Below, one piece after another: positions 12,082 through 24,599 of a stretch of DNA of 64,000 nucleotides. Origin of the DNA: Thuidium tamariscinum (lineage: Eukaryota; Streptophyta; Bryopsida; Hypnales; Thuidiaceae); contig OX344758.2 in the NCBI GenBank assembly GCA_947034885.2, positions 8,000,501 to 8,064,500 on the forward strand, written 5' to 3'. The position numbers were made by a program, and so were the translations under genes. The notes beneath the pieces were generated by a model. It did not search any database and had not been told where the DNA came from. It was given only the letters and a program-made list of their open reading frames with translations. The number at the start of each line of letters is the position of its first letter. Position 1 is the first letter of the stretch.

Positions 12082-14040
12082 AAGTGTCTAGTGACTTGAT
12101 GTATGGATGGAAGGATACACTTAAAATTCATATGGTTTTGAAATTATAGAGATTGAAAAGGCATACAATAAACAATTATGACTTCACTGTTCTATAGCTT
12201 TATTTTAATTACTTGCACAATTTTATAGACATAAATGACAAAAAGACTCAATGGCTACTCAAAATTTTACAATGTAGTGATTTTATATTCATCAAGTTAT
12301 GAATGAGTTTGAACCTAAATGCCATCACTGGAATTATAAAAAATAATAATTAAAAAAAAATCATTTATTACAACAAATTAATCTAAGTAGGTGAAGATAA
12401 TTTAAATTTGCATAAATTGTAGCCTTGATATTAGACATACTTAGTATATCATCAACATCCTAAGAATATTCCAAAACATCTAACATGTAATTCATTAATA
12501 GAAATTAAGATCATAATAAAAAAGATTTGAGTATTGTCTATGTAGATGATGTTTTGGGAAAACCTAAATTTTTTTTGAGTTTATATAATACTCACATCTT
12601 TACTTAGTTGATATAATTGTATTAAATATTTCCTTCATTTCTATAGAATCACTTATATCATCATAGGTTATAATTTGAAATTCATTTTATTCAATTAGAA
12701 CATTGAAAACTGATGGAATTTTAAAGTATTGACTATTTTTACTATGCTATTGAATTTCTTATTATTGAAAAGTTTTCAATTTTAGAAATCCTCAACAATG
12801 AATATTAGAAATTTATTTTATGATGATCATGAATTTGGTAGTTGAATTTATCTACTTGAAAAATGGGTGAAATGGTTTTAGTAATTGTTTTGGTGTATAG
12901 TCATTGTAAATTACCTATTATTCTTTTAATATTATATATTTAAAAATATATCATTTTTACAAATTTAAATATTTAAATTGTTACAAACGTGCCTACCTTC
13001 TTGAGATTTTTTACCTTTCTTTCATTGAAAAATTACTCTATGCTAAATGTACATAGGATATTTGTTCTTTTTATGATCTAAATGTTTGCCTTATTTATTT
13101 ATTTACAAATTATTTCTAATATAATGATTTTAAAGAAGATATTATTTATAATATTGTTGAATACAGGAAAGAGTGCATATGTTTCTTGTACACCAAAAAG
13201 TATAAAAAACTAAGAGAATCATAATCTAATTATAAGATGACCAACTAAAAGACTATTATGATTTTAAAAGAAAATTATATATAAACTTACGTGAAGCTAT
13301 TAGAACAATGAAGAAAATAATGAAGACATGCCTAAATGGAAGAATCAAATGACTAGGAAAAAATGATTTCATTAGTATGATTTGTAAGAATAAAATAGAA
13401 ATATGCACATTAAAGATTTTTCTAAAGAAAGAAGTGTGCTTTATTCAAAATTGTTGTATGATTACTATGAAATTATTCTAACCCATTTTGTCTCCTAAAC
13501 TTCATATAAATCCACTAATGATCCAAACATTAAAAATTGCAAGCATTGTAATAATTCTTTGTTGATCAATTTCATTAAATTAGCTTGAATTTGAGTGCCA
13601 AAAATAGTATCATTCATTTGTTCAAAGCTATAATAACTAAAGCTAGTATAGATTTATGCTTTTATGCTTTTATATTAGTGTGAAAATTGTGAAATTTCAA
13701 ATATCAAAATTGAAAAAATTCTTTACAAACAAAGTGTGAAAATGACTAGAATTATGGAGCGTCATCCGTTAAAGTTTACAACAGTCGCCACCTTCAATTC
13801 ACCAATAGTCTACATTTATGCCATTTTTGCAAACCTTTTGTTGATGAATATAATTTCTTTTCAAGGAACATTTTTGGGGTGTGCTTTGATAAGAGCATCA
13901 TCATTTGATCAACCAAATTGTGTGGTTAAATTTTTTGTCTTCTATGTCACAATATTTCATTGAAATTAAGTAAATTGATTTGAGGCTATAATTTTTTTTT
14001 AAATTTCCATTTTAACTAGAGTTTATTAATTAGTCAACAA
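12082..14040. other. AT-rich sequence, nothing recognised
   Basis: No supported gene. The open frame at 13736-13963 is short, and no family is recognised. Confidence 0.4.
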
Positions 14041-14067
14041 CAACTAAGTTATTGAGTTCATTCAAGC

Positions 14068-14800
14068 TTGAGCATCTCCACTCTGGAGCTCCCCAACCTC
14101 ACCCCATTTTTCCAAGCCCTCATGATCTTCTCCCTTCTACTCATCACTACACGCCTTCAAACTGCACCGCTTCTTCGTGGCTTAGCCATCTACATCTTCT
14201 TCCTCATCTATCTTCTAATCACTCAAGAATACAAAAACAAACCTCTCCCTTAACCTCATAATTATGTGTGGAATTATTTTAAAGAATGAGCTTCAAGAAC
14301 ATTATTAGACATAATATTGAGTTTATTCATTAAATAAAGAATTTTAGATTTGTACAAATTAGTTCATCTAGAAACAAGCTTGGAACAAAGACAAAATATA
14401 GAAAAAGAATATTAATTGTAATCTTCTTTTAGTAAATATACTAGTGAGATAGAAATCTAATGCCTTGAACACCAAATTTGGCATTATGTTCCAAAAGAAA
14501 AAAGATGATGCAATATGGGAGGATTGTGGTTGCCACCTATCTATGGCAACACGCACATTTGTTGTTGATACAAGTATTGTCATCCCACATATTTGTACAT
14601 TTGGAAAGGATGAACAAACTAAGCATTACATCTTTGATCATGCTGCTTTTCAAGCCATCACTAAAATACAACAAGGCTCTTTGCTTGACACGTGGGTCCA
14701 AAAACACCTCGGTGATGGTCGACTCTTTGTTGCTAAGCCTCCGGAGCCCCTTCTTCTTCCTCTAGTACCTTGGCGTCACGATGAACCTCCTATAGGTTGA
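14068..14800 (+). other. GC-richer island with short coding-like frames
   Basis: Composition rises well above the surroundings at 14050-14260 and 14440-14800. The first block reads as a 61-residue hydrophobic frame with repeated leucine and isoleucine runs (membrane-like). The second (14465-14800) reads 111 residues to a stop, with an internal start MATRTFVVDTSIV. Other frames in the same blocks are also open, so coding is not certain. They could be exon remnants of a gene or pieces of an unrecognised transposon. No function is proposed. Confidence 0.25.
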
Positions 14801-15686
14801 CATCTAGGCATTCATTTTGAATAGTTTAATTTTAAATTCATTACATCCATAATTTACACCAAATAATTCATCCTCATAGATTTTTTTTATTATAAGTCAA
14901 ATTCAATGATATCACGTATTTTAGGTTGTTGATCTTCAAATTGCTCATGTTATCATACATAATGAAACAATAATAAGAATACTTTTTTTTAAGAAAATTC
15001 TACAAAATACCTAAAAGCCATGAAATGTTGAGGTTCCATTTGGTCCTTCTTCTAATTGCTATTATGGATTACTTTCTAAGTTTTATCCAATTAGTATTTT
15101 GGAATGACAACAAAGTCTAAATGTATAGAATATTATCAAATCAAATTGTCTTCTCTCTACATCAATGTTAAGCCCCACCTTAGGAACTGAACACTAGAAA
15201 GAAGGTTCAACTTTTTTGGCATCTTGAGGAATTATTAAAAAAATATTGACCCCTCTTCCTTTCTTTGAAAATGCACCTCATTTTCACTAGATTACATACA
15301 TTCATTACTTCATTATGACTCAATTATCATTATTTTAATAACCACTTTAAAAACTAATAACAATTCTAATTTTATTTCTACATTTCATATGTGTTTGTTT
15401 CAAGCTAGAATGTCTAATTTTGCCAATGGTAATCATCCATCAATATTCATTCAAAGTATTTGTTTTTTTTTCTCAACTAGCAACAATAAAATCTATAAAT
15501 AGATCATTTTCATCAACATATTCTTTTAATGGAGTTTAGATTAAAAGTCTTATAGCCCTTCTTCATTTTTTCAAAGTATTCAATAGCAGTTTAGGATTTA
15601 GTGTAAAATTAATACAATTGTGAAATTAATCTTGTGAAGATTGGACGTTACCACCAAGATGGCGATTATGGGAGCCAAAAGACAAA

Positions 15687-16031
15687 ATGTTGAATTTCAA
15701 TGAAGAAAATTCAGTAGAAGAATATGACATGAATATAAGCTTATTTTTTCTTTATGTAAATTTGCGGGATCCTTTGAAGCAAGAAGAAATGAAAGCAAAT
15801 TTGGAGGGATGGATGATGGCTTGTGGTGAAGATACTTGCTTGATCAAAGGCAAGCATCCTAGCAAGGTGGATCGATGCTTTGTCACCAAGAATTTTGAGT
15901 TTTTCACATATTTGTGGGCTGCTGGTAATAAGTTGAATTCCTTTCTCCGAGATTTGAAGATTCGTGGCCGCATGCGTCACATGTGCCGATTGGTGGATAT
16001 CATTGTTGATTCTCATGTTCAATCTAGCTAG
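15687..16031 (+). CDS. Hypothetical open frame of 114 residues
   Basis: It starts at ATG 15687 and ends TAG at 16029-16031. Its second half is charged and cysteine-containing (MMACGEDTC, FFTYLWAAGNKLNSFLRDLK, RGRMRHMCRLVDIIVDS), with richer codon use than the flanking AT-rich DNA. That makes it more coding-like than most short frames here. It has no recognised family, no upstream or downstream exon that I can place, and overlapping open frames on the other strand. It may be an exon fragment of a dead gene. Confidence 0.28.
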   Translation: MLNFNEENSVEEYDMNISLFFLYVNLRDPLKQEEMKANLEGWMMACGEDTCLIKGKHPSKVDRCFVTKNFEFFTYLWAAGNKLNSFLRDLKIRGRMRHMCRLVDIIVDSHVQSS

Positions 16032-16811
16032 AGCATGTGGTCATCTTTTCAATCCTTGAATATTAAATTTCTAAATCCTAAATATCCTAAATGTGATTTT
16101 TGTCCAAGGTTTGAATCAAATAAAACATATCTAAGTGGGAAGAAAAGAAAAACTTGCAAATATAAAGGTGCTTTGTTTAGATTCAGATAACTAATCTATT
16201 TTCCTTCAAAATCTCTTAATCTTTTTTTCACCCCAATATAATCTATATTGGATCAATTCCCTTCTTTGATCTTTGTTGTAAGGTAGTTTCAATTATATTG
16301 ATAAATTCTCAATTGCTAAATATAAGATGCACTCAAACTACATTTTCCATTTGTAACATATTCATTTGAAAAGGTTGATTTTCTTCTTTGATTTCAATTT
16401 ATACATTAAATGAATGAAGTTGTCGTTATTGTTCATTCTAAATGATGCCATTTTTATTCTTACAATTAATTAAATGGTTGTTTTAACCTTTTAATTTTAA
16501 GTAGGTCATTGATTTTTTTGTTTATTTTGTTTTATTTTGGAATGATAAGATGAATTTCATTGGATGAATTAAATAATATATTCAAAAGTATTAGAATATG
16601 CAATCCAAACATTTTGAATGAATGATAATGATAATTGAAGAAAATTTATTGCTCAATATATGTTCGCAATTTTATTGACTTTCTTTACATTCTAGATTTG
16701 AAATAGTTATATTCATTAGATGTTTTTTAGCCCTACAAGAGATTGTTTAACCTTGGAGTGTCTGGAATCATTTGCAGCCTAGAAGGAGAGGTGAGATATT
16801 GATAAAATTGC
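16032..16811. other. AT-rich sequence, nothing recognised
   Basis: No supported feature before the CACTA terminus at 16812. Confidence 0.45.
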
Positions 16812-17389
16812 CACTAGTAGAAAACCTTGTTTTTTTGGATGTTTGAAGAAAAAAGGCAGTTTTTGAAGACATAATGTGGAAGATGGGATATTGGGCTCAG
16901 AAAAATAATTCAGTTCAATGTTTTCTTGAATGACTGCATGTCATTAGAAAAACGAGTTTTTTTTCTGTGCAATATCCTTGTTGCAGACAACACGTGCTAA
17001 AATATAGTTGCGTTTTTTTTAATGTACTTCAGAACAGGTCACTGCCACGTCAGCAACAAGGTTGCCTCTACTACAGGTAAGTTCAAAAAAGCACCTAAGG
17101 AGGGGGGGTCAAACGCTGACTAAGCTTCCAAACACTGTGGAGGAGCAGTTCTTACGCATCATCTTTTTCTGAAATAACATAGATGGGTACAGAAGGTAAA
17201 CTTTCAAAATTATTCCCTATTTCTAACCCACTTGAACAGTTTTTTGGCTGAAGCCTTCTTAAGCTTCTAGGTATTGCCTCTTAAGTGTACAACAAATTCA
17301 CTTTATAATAGGCTACATTAAATTTTTTATTTATGTATCCATACAAACTAAGCAATGAGATGTTAGATATTACTTCGGAGAAGAAAACA

Positions 17390-17990
17390 CAACAGTACCA
17401 CCTATGGATTGAAAGATTTTAATGTTTCATCATGAGGTTTTTAAGATTGTAAATGTAAATTAATCTTTTGAACTTGAAATTTACAATACGTATTATCAAC
17501 ATAGAGCTAACTTCACAAAATAAAAATCCATGGTAAGAAACCAAGTTTTTAGCCCTTAGGAGGTTGTCAAAGTTGGCAATTGTTAAATTTTCTCAAAACT
17601 ATGCATGTTGGGAGATTTCAAAGATCTTTTTTTAAATTAATCTTTTGACCTTGAAATTTTTCACACATATAAAAAACATAGATTTTATTTCATTCCAAAA
17701 ATTTCATGGCTAAAAAAAACACTCAATCCTTGGGAGGGTATCAAAGTTGGAAGTAGTAAAATGTTTTTCACCGCTACACATGTTGGTAGATTTTGAATTT
17801 TTTTTTTGTAAATCTCTTGGAATTGAAATTTGGCATGCATGTTATTCATTTACAAATGATGTTGTAAAAAATTTCATAGGAAAATATCAATTTTTGAGGT
17901 CTCGGATCTTTGGAAGGCTATCAAAGTTGACAGAGCTAAAATTATTTTTACTACAGATCCCTAAACGCCATTTTCATTGGGACCCCGTTG
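17390..17990 (-). repeat. Foldback-type tandem modules inside the CACTA element
   Basis: Three to four modules of about 170-200 bases share the phrases CATGTTGGTAGATTT, TCTTTTGAACTTGAAATTT, TTTCATGGC and GGAGGTTGTCAAAGTTGGCA. They match the right arm of the element at 38471-40369. The block ends AACGCCATTTTCATTGGGAC, matching AACGCCATTTTGAATGGTAC at that element's right terminus. No matching left arm is evident here, so this is one arm only. Confidence 0.6.
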
Positions 17991-18017
17991 TGCAATAGCT
18001 CATATGGGATATATTAA

Positions 18018-19022
18018 CCTCTGAAATTTCTTGACTATGTTTTTGCCAAAACCTCTCTGAAATTAGCCATTCTTAGTACAAATACCAAATTTTAGGAAAA
18101 AAATATTTTCAAAAATACGTACCATACAATCTTGTTGTGTATTGATTTGAGAAGATGTGGGGAAAAAAATTCAAAATATTTCACTATTTAGATTGCAAGA
18201 TATTAGCATTTGAATTGATAAAAATTCTTTTTTGACCCTCCAAAAAACAAAAAAGCTATGCTTTCCAAGGTCACATTTGTAAGAAAAATTCTCCATGTAG
18301 TGTTGGTGCTTTTTTGGATTCATTTTTAAAGGCAAGCTATCTACATGCTTGAAAATTTTAAAATCATTTGGAATTGTACAACATATAGGAAAAAAATAGT
18401 AAATAAAAAGAAGTAGAGAACAATTCAAAATAATACATTTTTAAGAATTTAGTTATGGAATTTTTAAAAATCAATTCCAATGGTTCTATTGTTTTAATAA
18501 ATAATCTAACTCTAAGAAATAAATTTTTTTTAAGATAAATTGAAAACTTAAGTTAAATAAAGAACTTCAAAGTTTATTTTAAAGTAGAAAATCTATAACT
18601 ACCCAAAACTAAAACTCATAACTTCCATCTCATCGATCAAAACAGAATGATTCAAAGATTTCCCCTCATGTATAAATTTGAAAAAACAATTCCAAATTTT
18701 TGTTTATGAAAAAAGTGATTTTGTTTATTTGCCTAGATTGCTTGATTAAAAAGAAGTTACATATCATATAAGAATTTTTTAACCATGTAGTCAAAGTTTT
18801 TGAAAAGTGCTAGGCATTAAGAAAAAACCTTGTTTTCATATAGCCTGAAAATTTCAAAGAAAAAAAAAAGAAAAATCTATTTATAGTGAGCTACCTAAAA
18901 TCACTATGTTGCTAAAACAACACAACTTCAGTTGGTCTTTAACCCCTCACCGCCCAAGGGGACGAAATGTGTCCCCTTTTCAGTGTATTTCAAGATACCT
19001 GGGGCGGTGAGGGGTTAAAGGG
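18018..19022 (+). mobile_element. TTAA-flanked piggyBac-like element, copy C (inside the CACTA element)
   Basis: The left TTAA is at 18014-18017, followed by CCTCTGAAATTTCTTGAC. The right end is AAAGGG before the TTAA at 19023-19026. The interior is the same as copies A and D (GCAAGATATTAGCATTTGAA, GTACAACATATAGGAAAAAA). It is interrupted by the 72-bp element at 18943-19014; without that insert its right end reads GGTCTTTAAAGGGTTAA, close to the GGTCCTTTAGGGGTTAA of sister copies. Confidence 0.7.
18943..19014. mobile_element. 72-bp TTAA-flanked miniature element (piggyBac-like)
   Basis: Perfect 13-bp terminal inverted repeats, CCCCTCACCGCCC and GGGCGGTGAGGGG, are flanked by TTAA on both sides (18939-18942 and 19015-19018). 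Including the flanks, 19 bases on each side pair perfectly. A second hairpin lies inside: AAGGGGAC, a 7-base loop, GTCCCCTT (18956-18978). The GC-rich ends differ from the AT-rich host element. TTAA duplication plus CCC ends fits the piggyBac superfamily. Non-coding. Confidence 0.75.
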
Positions 19023-19865
19023 TTAAACAAGAATTGTATTCAAAGTAGATTGTTTGAAAAAACACCCATATGTTAAATACAACATCCATATGTTTGCAAC
19101 AACATCTAAAACAACATTTGAAACAATGTCTATAACAACATCTAAGATTTACAATGGTTAAGTTTCTTCATTGAGTTCATTCCAGTTATCCCATATCTTT
19201 TGTTTCCACAAGGGCGGACCATAGATATAAATATGACCTCTTTCATCTTCATTCTTACAAGTAAATAATAAAATAATTAGTTAATAATTAATAAATTAAT
19301 AACAAATTGAATAATTAATTAATTAACTAATAATGAACTAAATAATTATTAATTAATTGAATGATTAATTAATTAATAATGAACTAAATCATAATTTATT
19401 TATTTATTGATAATGAAAAATTATTATTATTATTTAAATAATTTGCACCAATCTTGCTTGCTCCATGGGATGCACCAATTGATGTTTTAGAAAATTTTTA
19501 GGTGTCTAAGTTGATGTTGTTGAAAACAAAGTTGAAATTTTTCTAAATGTCTCAGTTGACATTGCTAAAACCAATATTAAAATTTTCTCAAAACTTTTGT
19601 GAGGTGCCCAAAACTCCCATGTGGCACTATTTGCTTGCGTGGCGCTTGCATGGCTGCCAAATGGCACACTTTTGACAACTTCTTTGTCCATGTTTTCTAT
19701 GATGTTGCTCTAAAAACAGGGCATGTTTTTCTAGAATTTCTTATGTTTTTAGCTTGTCGAACTTGACGGATTTCTCTAGACATGCACAGTAGTCGTGTGT
19801 GATGTTTCATTCAACATAATGCATGTTCACACCCTTGTCTAAAAAAACAAGGCTTTCTACTAGTG

Positions 19866-20203
19866 TGCATTGACAATGTTGGAAAATTGTCGCTCATTAA
19901 GATTGAAGTAACTATAGGATCTTGACCTTCTTGATTGACAGAGTTTCTCTAGGAAGCTTGAGTATAGGAAACTTTGATTGTTGAGAGGATTAAGAGGTTT
20001 GACCATTGTGAAATGGGCTTTCACTTCAAAAGACACGTGCTTACTGTTGTAGATAGAACGTCATTGTGACCACAAAAATGGTCAAAAAATTCCAAAAACA
20101 AAAGTAGAACATAGAGCTAGTTCAGAAGCATGAACCCATGTGAATGAGCGGTACAATAAACCAAGGAAATGATCATAGTGTATCTTGCAAAGCAGCAGCC
20201 TCA
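19866..20203. other. Flanking sequence between two transposons, nothing recognised
   Basis: Single-copy-looking sequence of more even composition. It ends with TCA (20201-20203), the target duplication of the next element. Confidence 0.4.
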
Positions 20204-21146
20204 GAGCATCCCCACAGCTGGACCCGTCAAAAGGCTCGGCCAAGTTGTGCATGGCGGGTTGAGGAGAAGAAGCTGGGGCGTGTGGTAGCAGAGAGTTCTA
20301 CCGCAAGATGTGGGAACACACGCGCTCCTCCCAAAAAAATTGCGGAAGCCACGGTGCTCTGCAAATTCTATGAATTTCAAAATGGGGGTAGGGGCACTCT
20401 CGCTGTTGGGCTTTCTTCAGTGAAGCTCATGGACTATGCGCACTGGAATGCTGGAAATTGGGAGTTCAGAGTTGCACTCATTAAAGGCGGAAGAACATAG
20501 TAGTTTTTGAGGAACAAAGTGAAATTTTTTTATGGCATGGTGGATATTGTGTATCAACAGAGGATTAGTCCTGGAGGCAGTAATTTTTCCTTTGCAATGG
20601 GAGTGGAGTATCTTAAAGAATATCTAACTTGAAATTGATAGCTTCTTTCATGTAGAGGTCGAACTGAATTATTGGAGGATTTGTAGCAATTGCTCTGTGA
20701 CTAGTGTGGATATGGTTCGTTCTAAAAATACTGCACTGGTGAATGTTGTTTATTTCTATTGTGAACTTGATGGAATTGCTCTAGATGCGGAATTGAGCTT
20801 GTAGTAAGCAATTTTTGAATAAGGTGTTTGATAACTTCACAGTAAACAATACCCATAGCATTTTTGCCTGTGAGGAAAAAAAGTTGCAGAATATGACGAA
20901 GATGACTTCAGCGTACAGACAGTGCTTGGAATACTGCAACAGCAGATGTGAATAGTACTTGGAAATGAGCACCAAGGCACATGCCGCGCCAGACATTTCC
21001 CTCTCCATTTCACCACCCCCGGCCAAAATTTGGTCGTACCCGGCCACTAAACTAGCCAAATTATGCTCACCGTGGGGAAGTGCCAGCTTCCCGGCCTGGC
21101 CAAATACCCAATTTGTGCCTTTGGCCACGCAGCCGTGGGGATGCTC
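20204..21146. mobile_element. PIF/Harbinger-like non-autonomous element (943 bp)
   Basis: The left end GAGCATCCCCACAGCTG and the right end CAGCCGTGGGGATGCTC are inverted repeats with one mismatch over 17 bases. TCA lies immediately outside both (20201-20203 and 21147-21149), the TNA-type 3-bp duplication typical of PIF/Harbinger. GC is higher than the surroundings. The long open frame starting at 20144 begins outside the element and crosses its end, so it is not credible as a gene. No transposase motif is seen. Confidence 0.6.
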
Positions 21147-21149
21147 TCA

Positions 21150-22575
21150 AAACATATAGGGGAATACTTTCATTTTCCGGTAGCAAACCGCATTCCAAAT
21201 GGAGTGCCCAATCTGACATTTGCATTTGCCCAAGCAACACGCTCGGCTTGTGGTCCACTATAATGTAACCAACTGAGAGAACAAAAATATTATTATATGC
21301 ATTATTGTACAGCAAAGAAGAGAAAACTAGCGTCATGATGACCTCACTCGCCTAACATCATTGGACTTCGAAATTGCTGTCCAAAGTTCCACAAAAGGCT
21401 ATCGTGATTATAAAATTGCAACTTTGTTAGTCATGGTGACTCCTACCATTTCAATGGGGCCTGATTTTATTATGCACATTTTTCTTGGGACAGGGAATGA
21501 ATAGATGTACTGATTGCGTAATCATTTATTTAATTTTTTTAATGGAACAATGAAACCATAGAGTGTAGACCGAAATTTGCAGTCCAACTAAAATTTACGA
21601 ATTCTGGAACTGCCATTGTAGCAAAAACTTCTCTTGGGCTGCCTCAAATTTCTACCAAATCTAAACATATTGCACTTTGTAATTTTCTCTCTCCACCTAC
21701 CTTCCACATTTGCACTCCTTTTCTTCATTGATGGCACCAACACCTACCTCGAAGCTTGTATAAAAATAGACAGATAAAAATTTGTAATTTTCTGTAAGCT
21801 ATGAGTATTTCATTTCATTTGTTGTCCAATTTTTGGACGTCAGAGTGCTCTAGGGTGAAGGGTTATTCCTTGAAACTATTGCGTGTACAACGAACCAACA
21901 ACTATTGGTCTGAATTTTTGAAAAATAAAAATAAAAACTATTATTATTATTTTTTCAGAATAGATATAAAAACTCAAAAATATTTTTTTAATCTTTATTT
22001 TTTTAAACATTTAATAATTAATTTAAATAAATTAGTAATAAATATTATCTAACGTAGCAATCTCTTGATCACGTTAGACTACCTAAATGGTAACATTCCC
22101 AAAGTTTCTACAACTTTGAAATTCAATGTCTTTTAAATGCCCAAAAAACATCTAATGTTACTTGATGAATGACAACAATCATTTTTGTATTATTTTGATT
22201 GATTTTGAAATTGGAGAAATAATGATGTGGATCTTGGTTGAGGATTAAGACATTTATAAAAAACATCTTTACAAAAAATATTTCTTAATAGAAAAAAACT
22301 TAATAGTCACCTTGAATGTTTAAGGACTAAATTTTAGTTAAATTAAGCAAAAATTTTCCACTTTAACAAAAGAATTGCAAATCTACTTGAAGATATTTTA
22401 CATTCTATTGATTAAAACGTATCATTTATCATCTTTTTGATATCTTCAATATTTTCTTTTTATTACATGTATTTTGAAAAAGTACAATCCTTCAACTAAA
22501 ATGGACACCATATACATTATGAATCTACTACTCAATTATATCTCTATTCACTTTTGTCTATTAAAATCAAGCTAT
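21150..22575. other. Intergenic sequence, nothing recognised
   Basis: Mixed then AT-rich sequence. No gene, RNA or repeat boundary can be supported. Confidence 0.4.
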
Positions 22576-22579
22576 TTAA

Positions 22580-23333
22580 TCCCTAAAAGCCCATTGTTCC
22601 CTTTAGAGATAATTTGGAGTTCGTACACGTTTCAATGACCTCAATTTTCATTGAAACTTTTGGAAACTTTCCCATAAGACAGGAAAATTGATTAGCATTG
22701 TGAATATAATTTTTATATCAATTGATGCCCGGGAGCAAAAGTTATACCACAAAAAGCCCAAATTTTAACTTGGTAGGCAATAAAATTTGAAATTAGATTT
22801 AAAAAAATTTAATCTTATATTTTATATTTTTGTCTACATGTAAAGCTTTTGTTCATTCCATTTGGATTAGTTATATGAAAGTTATGAACAATCTTGTTTT
22901 TCAGGCAATTTGAGCATCTTTTTGAAAAAATAACTTATAGGATTCATTTCTTAATACGATTTTCACAATTCTTCAAAAAAAATTCTTGAAAAGGTTAAAT
23001 TGCTTGCTAAGACAATCTCATTGTTGGGATTATTGTATTTTGATCCCATCTTAGAGCTATTAACAATTTAATTTTTCTTTCAATCTCGAACCTACTTAAG
23101 AATGGCAGGACAATGTTCAAAAAAATTCTTTTTTCCAACTTTGAATGCTCATATCTTCCAATCCATACAGTCAAACTTCATGAAATTTTCACCACATGAT
23201 CTTAGACAAACAAAGTACAAGATAATATGGTTAGATTCTATAAAAATACTATTTTTTATTCAATTGGATGAATGCAACAAAAATGGCAGTTTTGATTGTT
23301 TTTTGAAAGAAAAATGGCCTTGGGCCTTTAGGG
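22580..23333 (-). mobile_element. TTAA-flanked piggyBac-like element, copy G
   Basis: TTAA (22576-22579) is followed by TCCCTAAAAGCCCATTG. The right end reads GGCCTTTAGGG before TTGA, a one-base change from TTAA. The interior is the reverse complement of the family (TTCATTCCATTTGGATTAG, TATCTTCCAATCCATACAGTC). It is shorter than the roughly 900-bp copies, so part of the interior is missing. Confidence 0.55.
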
Positions 23334-23559
23334 TTGATTTGATCGATGAATATTTTTATTTTGTTATTTTTTTGGCTCATAGAAAATGAAAAAAAAAAAG
23401 ATGAGTCCAATTGTACCAAAATAAGTTATTTTTGTAGTAAAATGAGGATGTTTGAGTAGGTTTTGGTGTCATATGCTTATAACAATTGAATAGTTTTATA
23501 TAATTAGTGGTAACTTATATACAATGGAATTCATGGCTAAACTAAGTTCCAATTCTTAA

Positions 23560-24484
23560 CCCCTAAAGGACCAACATGCCTTTTTTGGCAACATAACTAT
23601 TTCGGGTAGGTACGTGTGACTAGAGATTTCCATATTATGGGACCAAATTTTAATAGAAGGTGTGGACGAGGAATATCTTTAAAGCCTGACAATTTTCGTG
23701 ACTTTTGACTGCGTGGTTAAAAAGTTATCACATTATATGTTGTTTATTTCTCAACTCGGGCAGTTTGGGCAGATCAGAAAAAATCACTTTTTTCGAAAAT
23801 AAAAATTTGAAATTGGTTTTATATATTTATATATATGTGGAAAGCTTTGAATCATTCCATTTGGACTAATGAGTCAAAAGTTATGAAGAGTTTTAGTTTG
23901 CGGGTAGTTATAGATTCCCTACTCTAAAAAAAACTTCGAAGTCCTTTATTTTACTCAATTTTCAATATTTTTGGAAAAAAATAAAAACATTGGGTGTAGG
24001 TTGTTTATTACAACATTTGAACCATTGGGATTGGCAAGTTTCAATTTCACAAATAAATTTTTAACAATTTAGTATTTTGAATCATTCTCTACTTCTTTCT
24101 ACTTACTATTTTTTTTGTACATGTTGTACAATTCCAAATGATTTGAAAATTTTCAAGAATGTAGCCAACTTGAATTGAAGAATGAATCCAAAGAGTAACA
24201 ACCATTTTGAAAAAAAATTCATACAAATGTGGCCCTCTGAATCACAGCTGCCCGGATTTTCGCAGTGGTAAAAAAGGGACTTTTGCAACTTCAAACACTA
24301 ATATCTTGCAATCTACACGGCAAAACTTTCTGAATTTTTTTTTACATATTCTTGAACTAGTAAAATAAAAGATCCTACGGTTACATTATTCCAAAAATAT
24401 TTTTTTTATAAAATTTGATAGTTGTCCTAGAAATGACAGTTTTGGAGTAGTTTTGGTGAAAGCATAGTCAAAGAACTTTAGGGG
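23560..24484 (-). mobile_element. TTAA-flanked piggyBac-like element, copy D
   Basis: The best-preserved reverse copy: TTAA at 23556-23559, then CCCCTAAAGGACCAACATGC. The right end is AAGAACTTTAGGGG with TTAA at 24485-24488. The ends are inverted repeats over CCCCTAAAG. The 925-bp interior matches copies A and C along its full length. The phrase TTTTTTGGCAACATAACTA near the left end is shared with other copies (GCTATGTTGCCAAAAAAAC at 12038). Confidence 0.7.
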
Positions 24485-24599
24485 TTAATCCCTAAAGACT
24501 TTTAAAGGTTTCTTCCTATTTTGTTGGTTTTGCAAATCCTAGTGACTTCAAATTTCTTTTAAAATGGCATCATTCTATTACTTTGACATTTTTTATGGT

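Larger units (their letters stand above)
16812..19865. mobile_element. CACTA (En/Spm-type) element, non-autonomous, 3.05 kb
   Basis: The left end CACTAGTAGAAAACCTTGTT and the right end AACAAGGCTTTCTACTAGTG are inverted repeats with one mismatch over about 20 bases, both extending into a T/A run. A perfect 3-bp target duplication TGC flanks the element (16809-16811 and 19866-19868), as CACTA elements make. No transposase frame is seen. The interior is a patchwork: foldback-type modules (17390-17990), a TTAA-flanked element (18018-19022) with a nested 72-bp element, and an AT-rich array (about 19260-19440). It is a carrier of older or later insertions. Confidence 0.8.

Noticed and set aside
20144-20500. 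118-residue open frame in a GC-rich block
   Set aside because: It starts outside the Harbinger-like element and crosses its terminal repeat; no family recognised.
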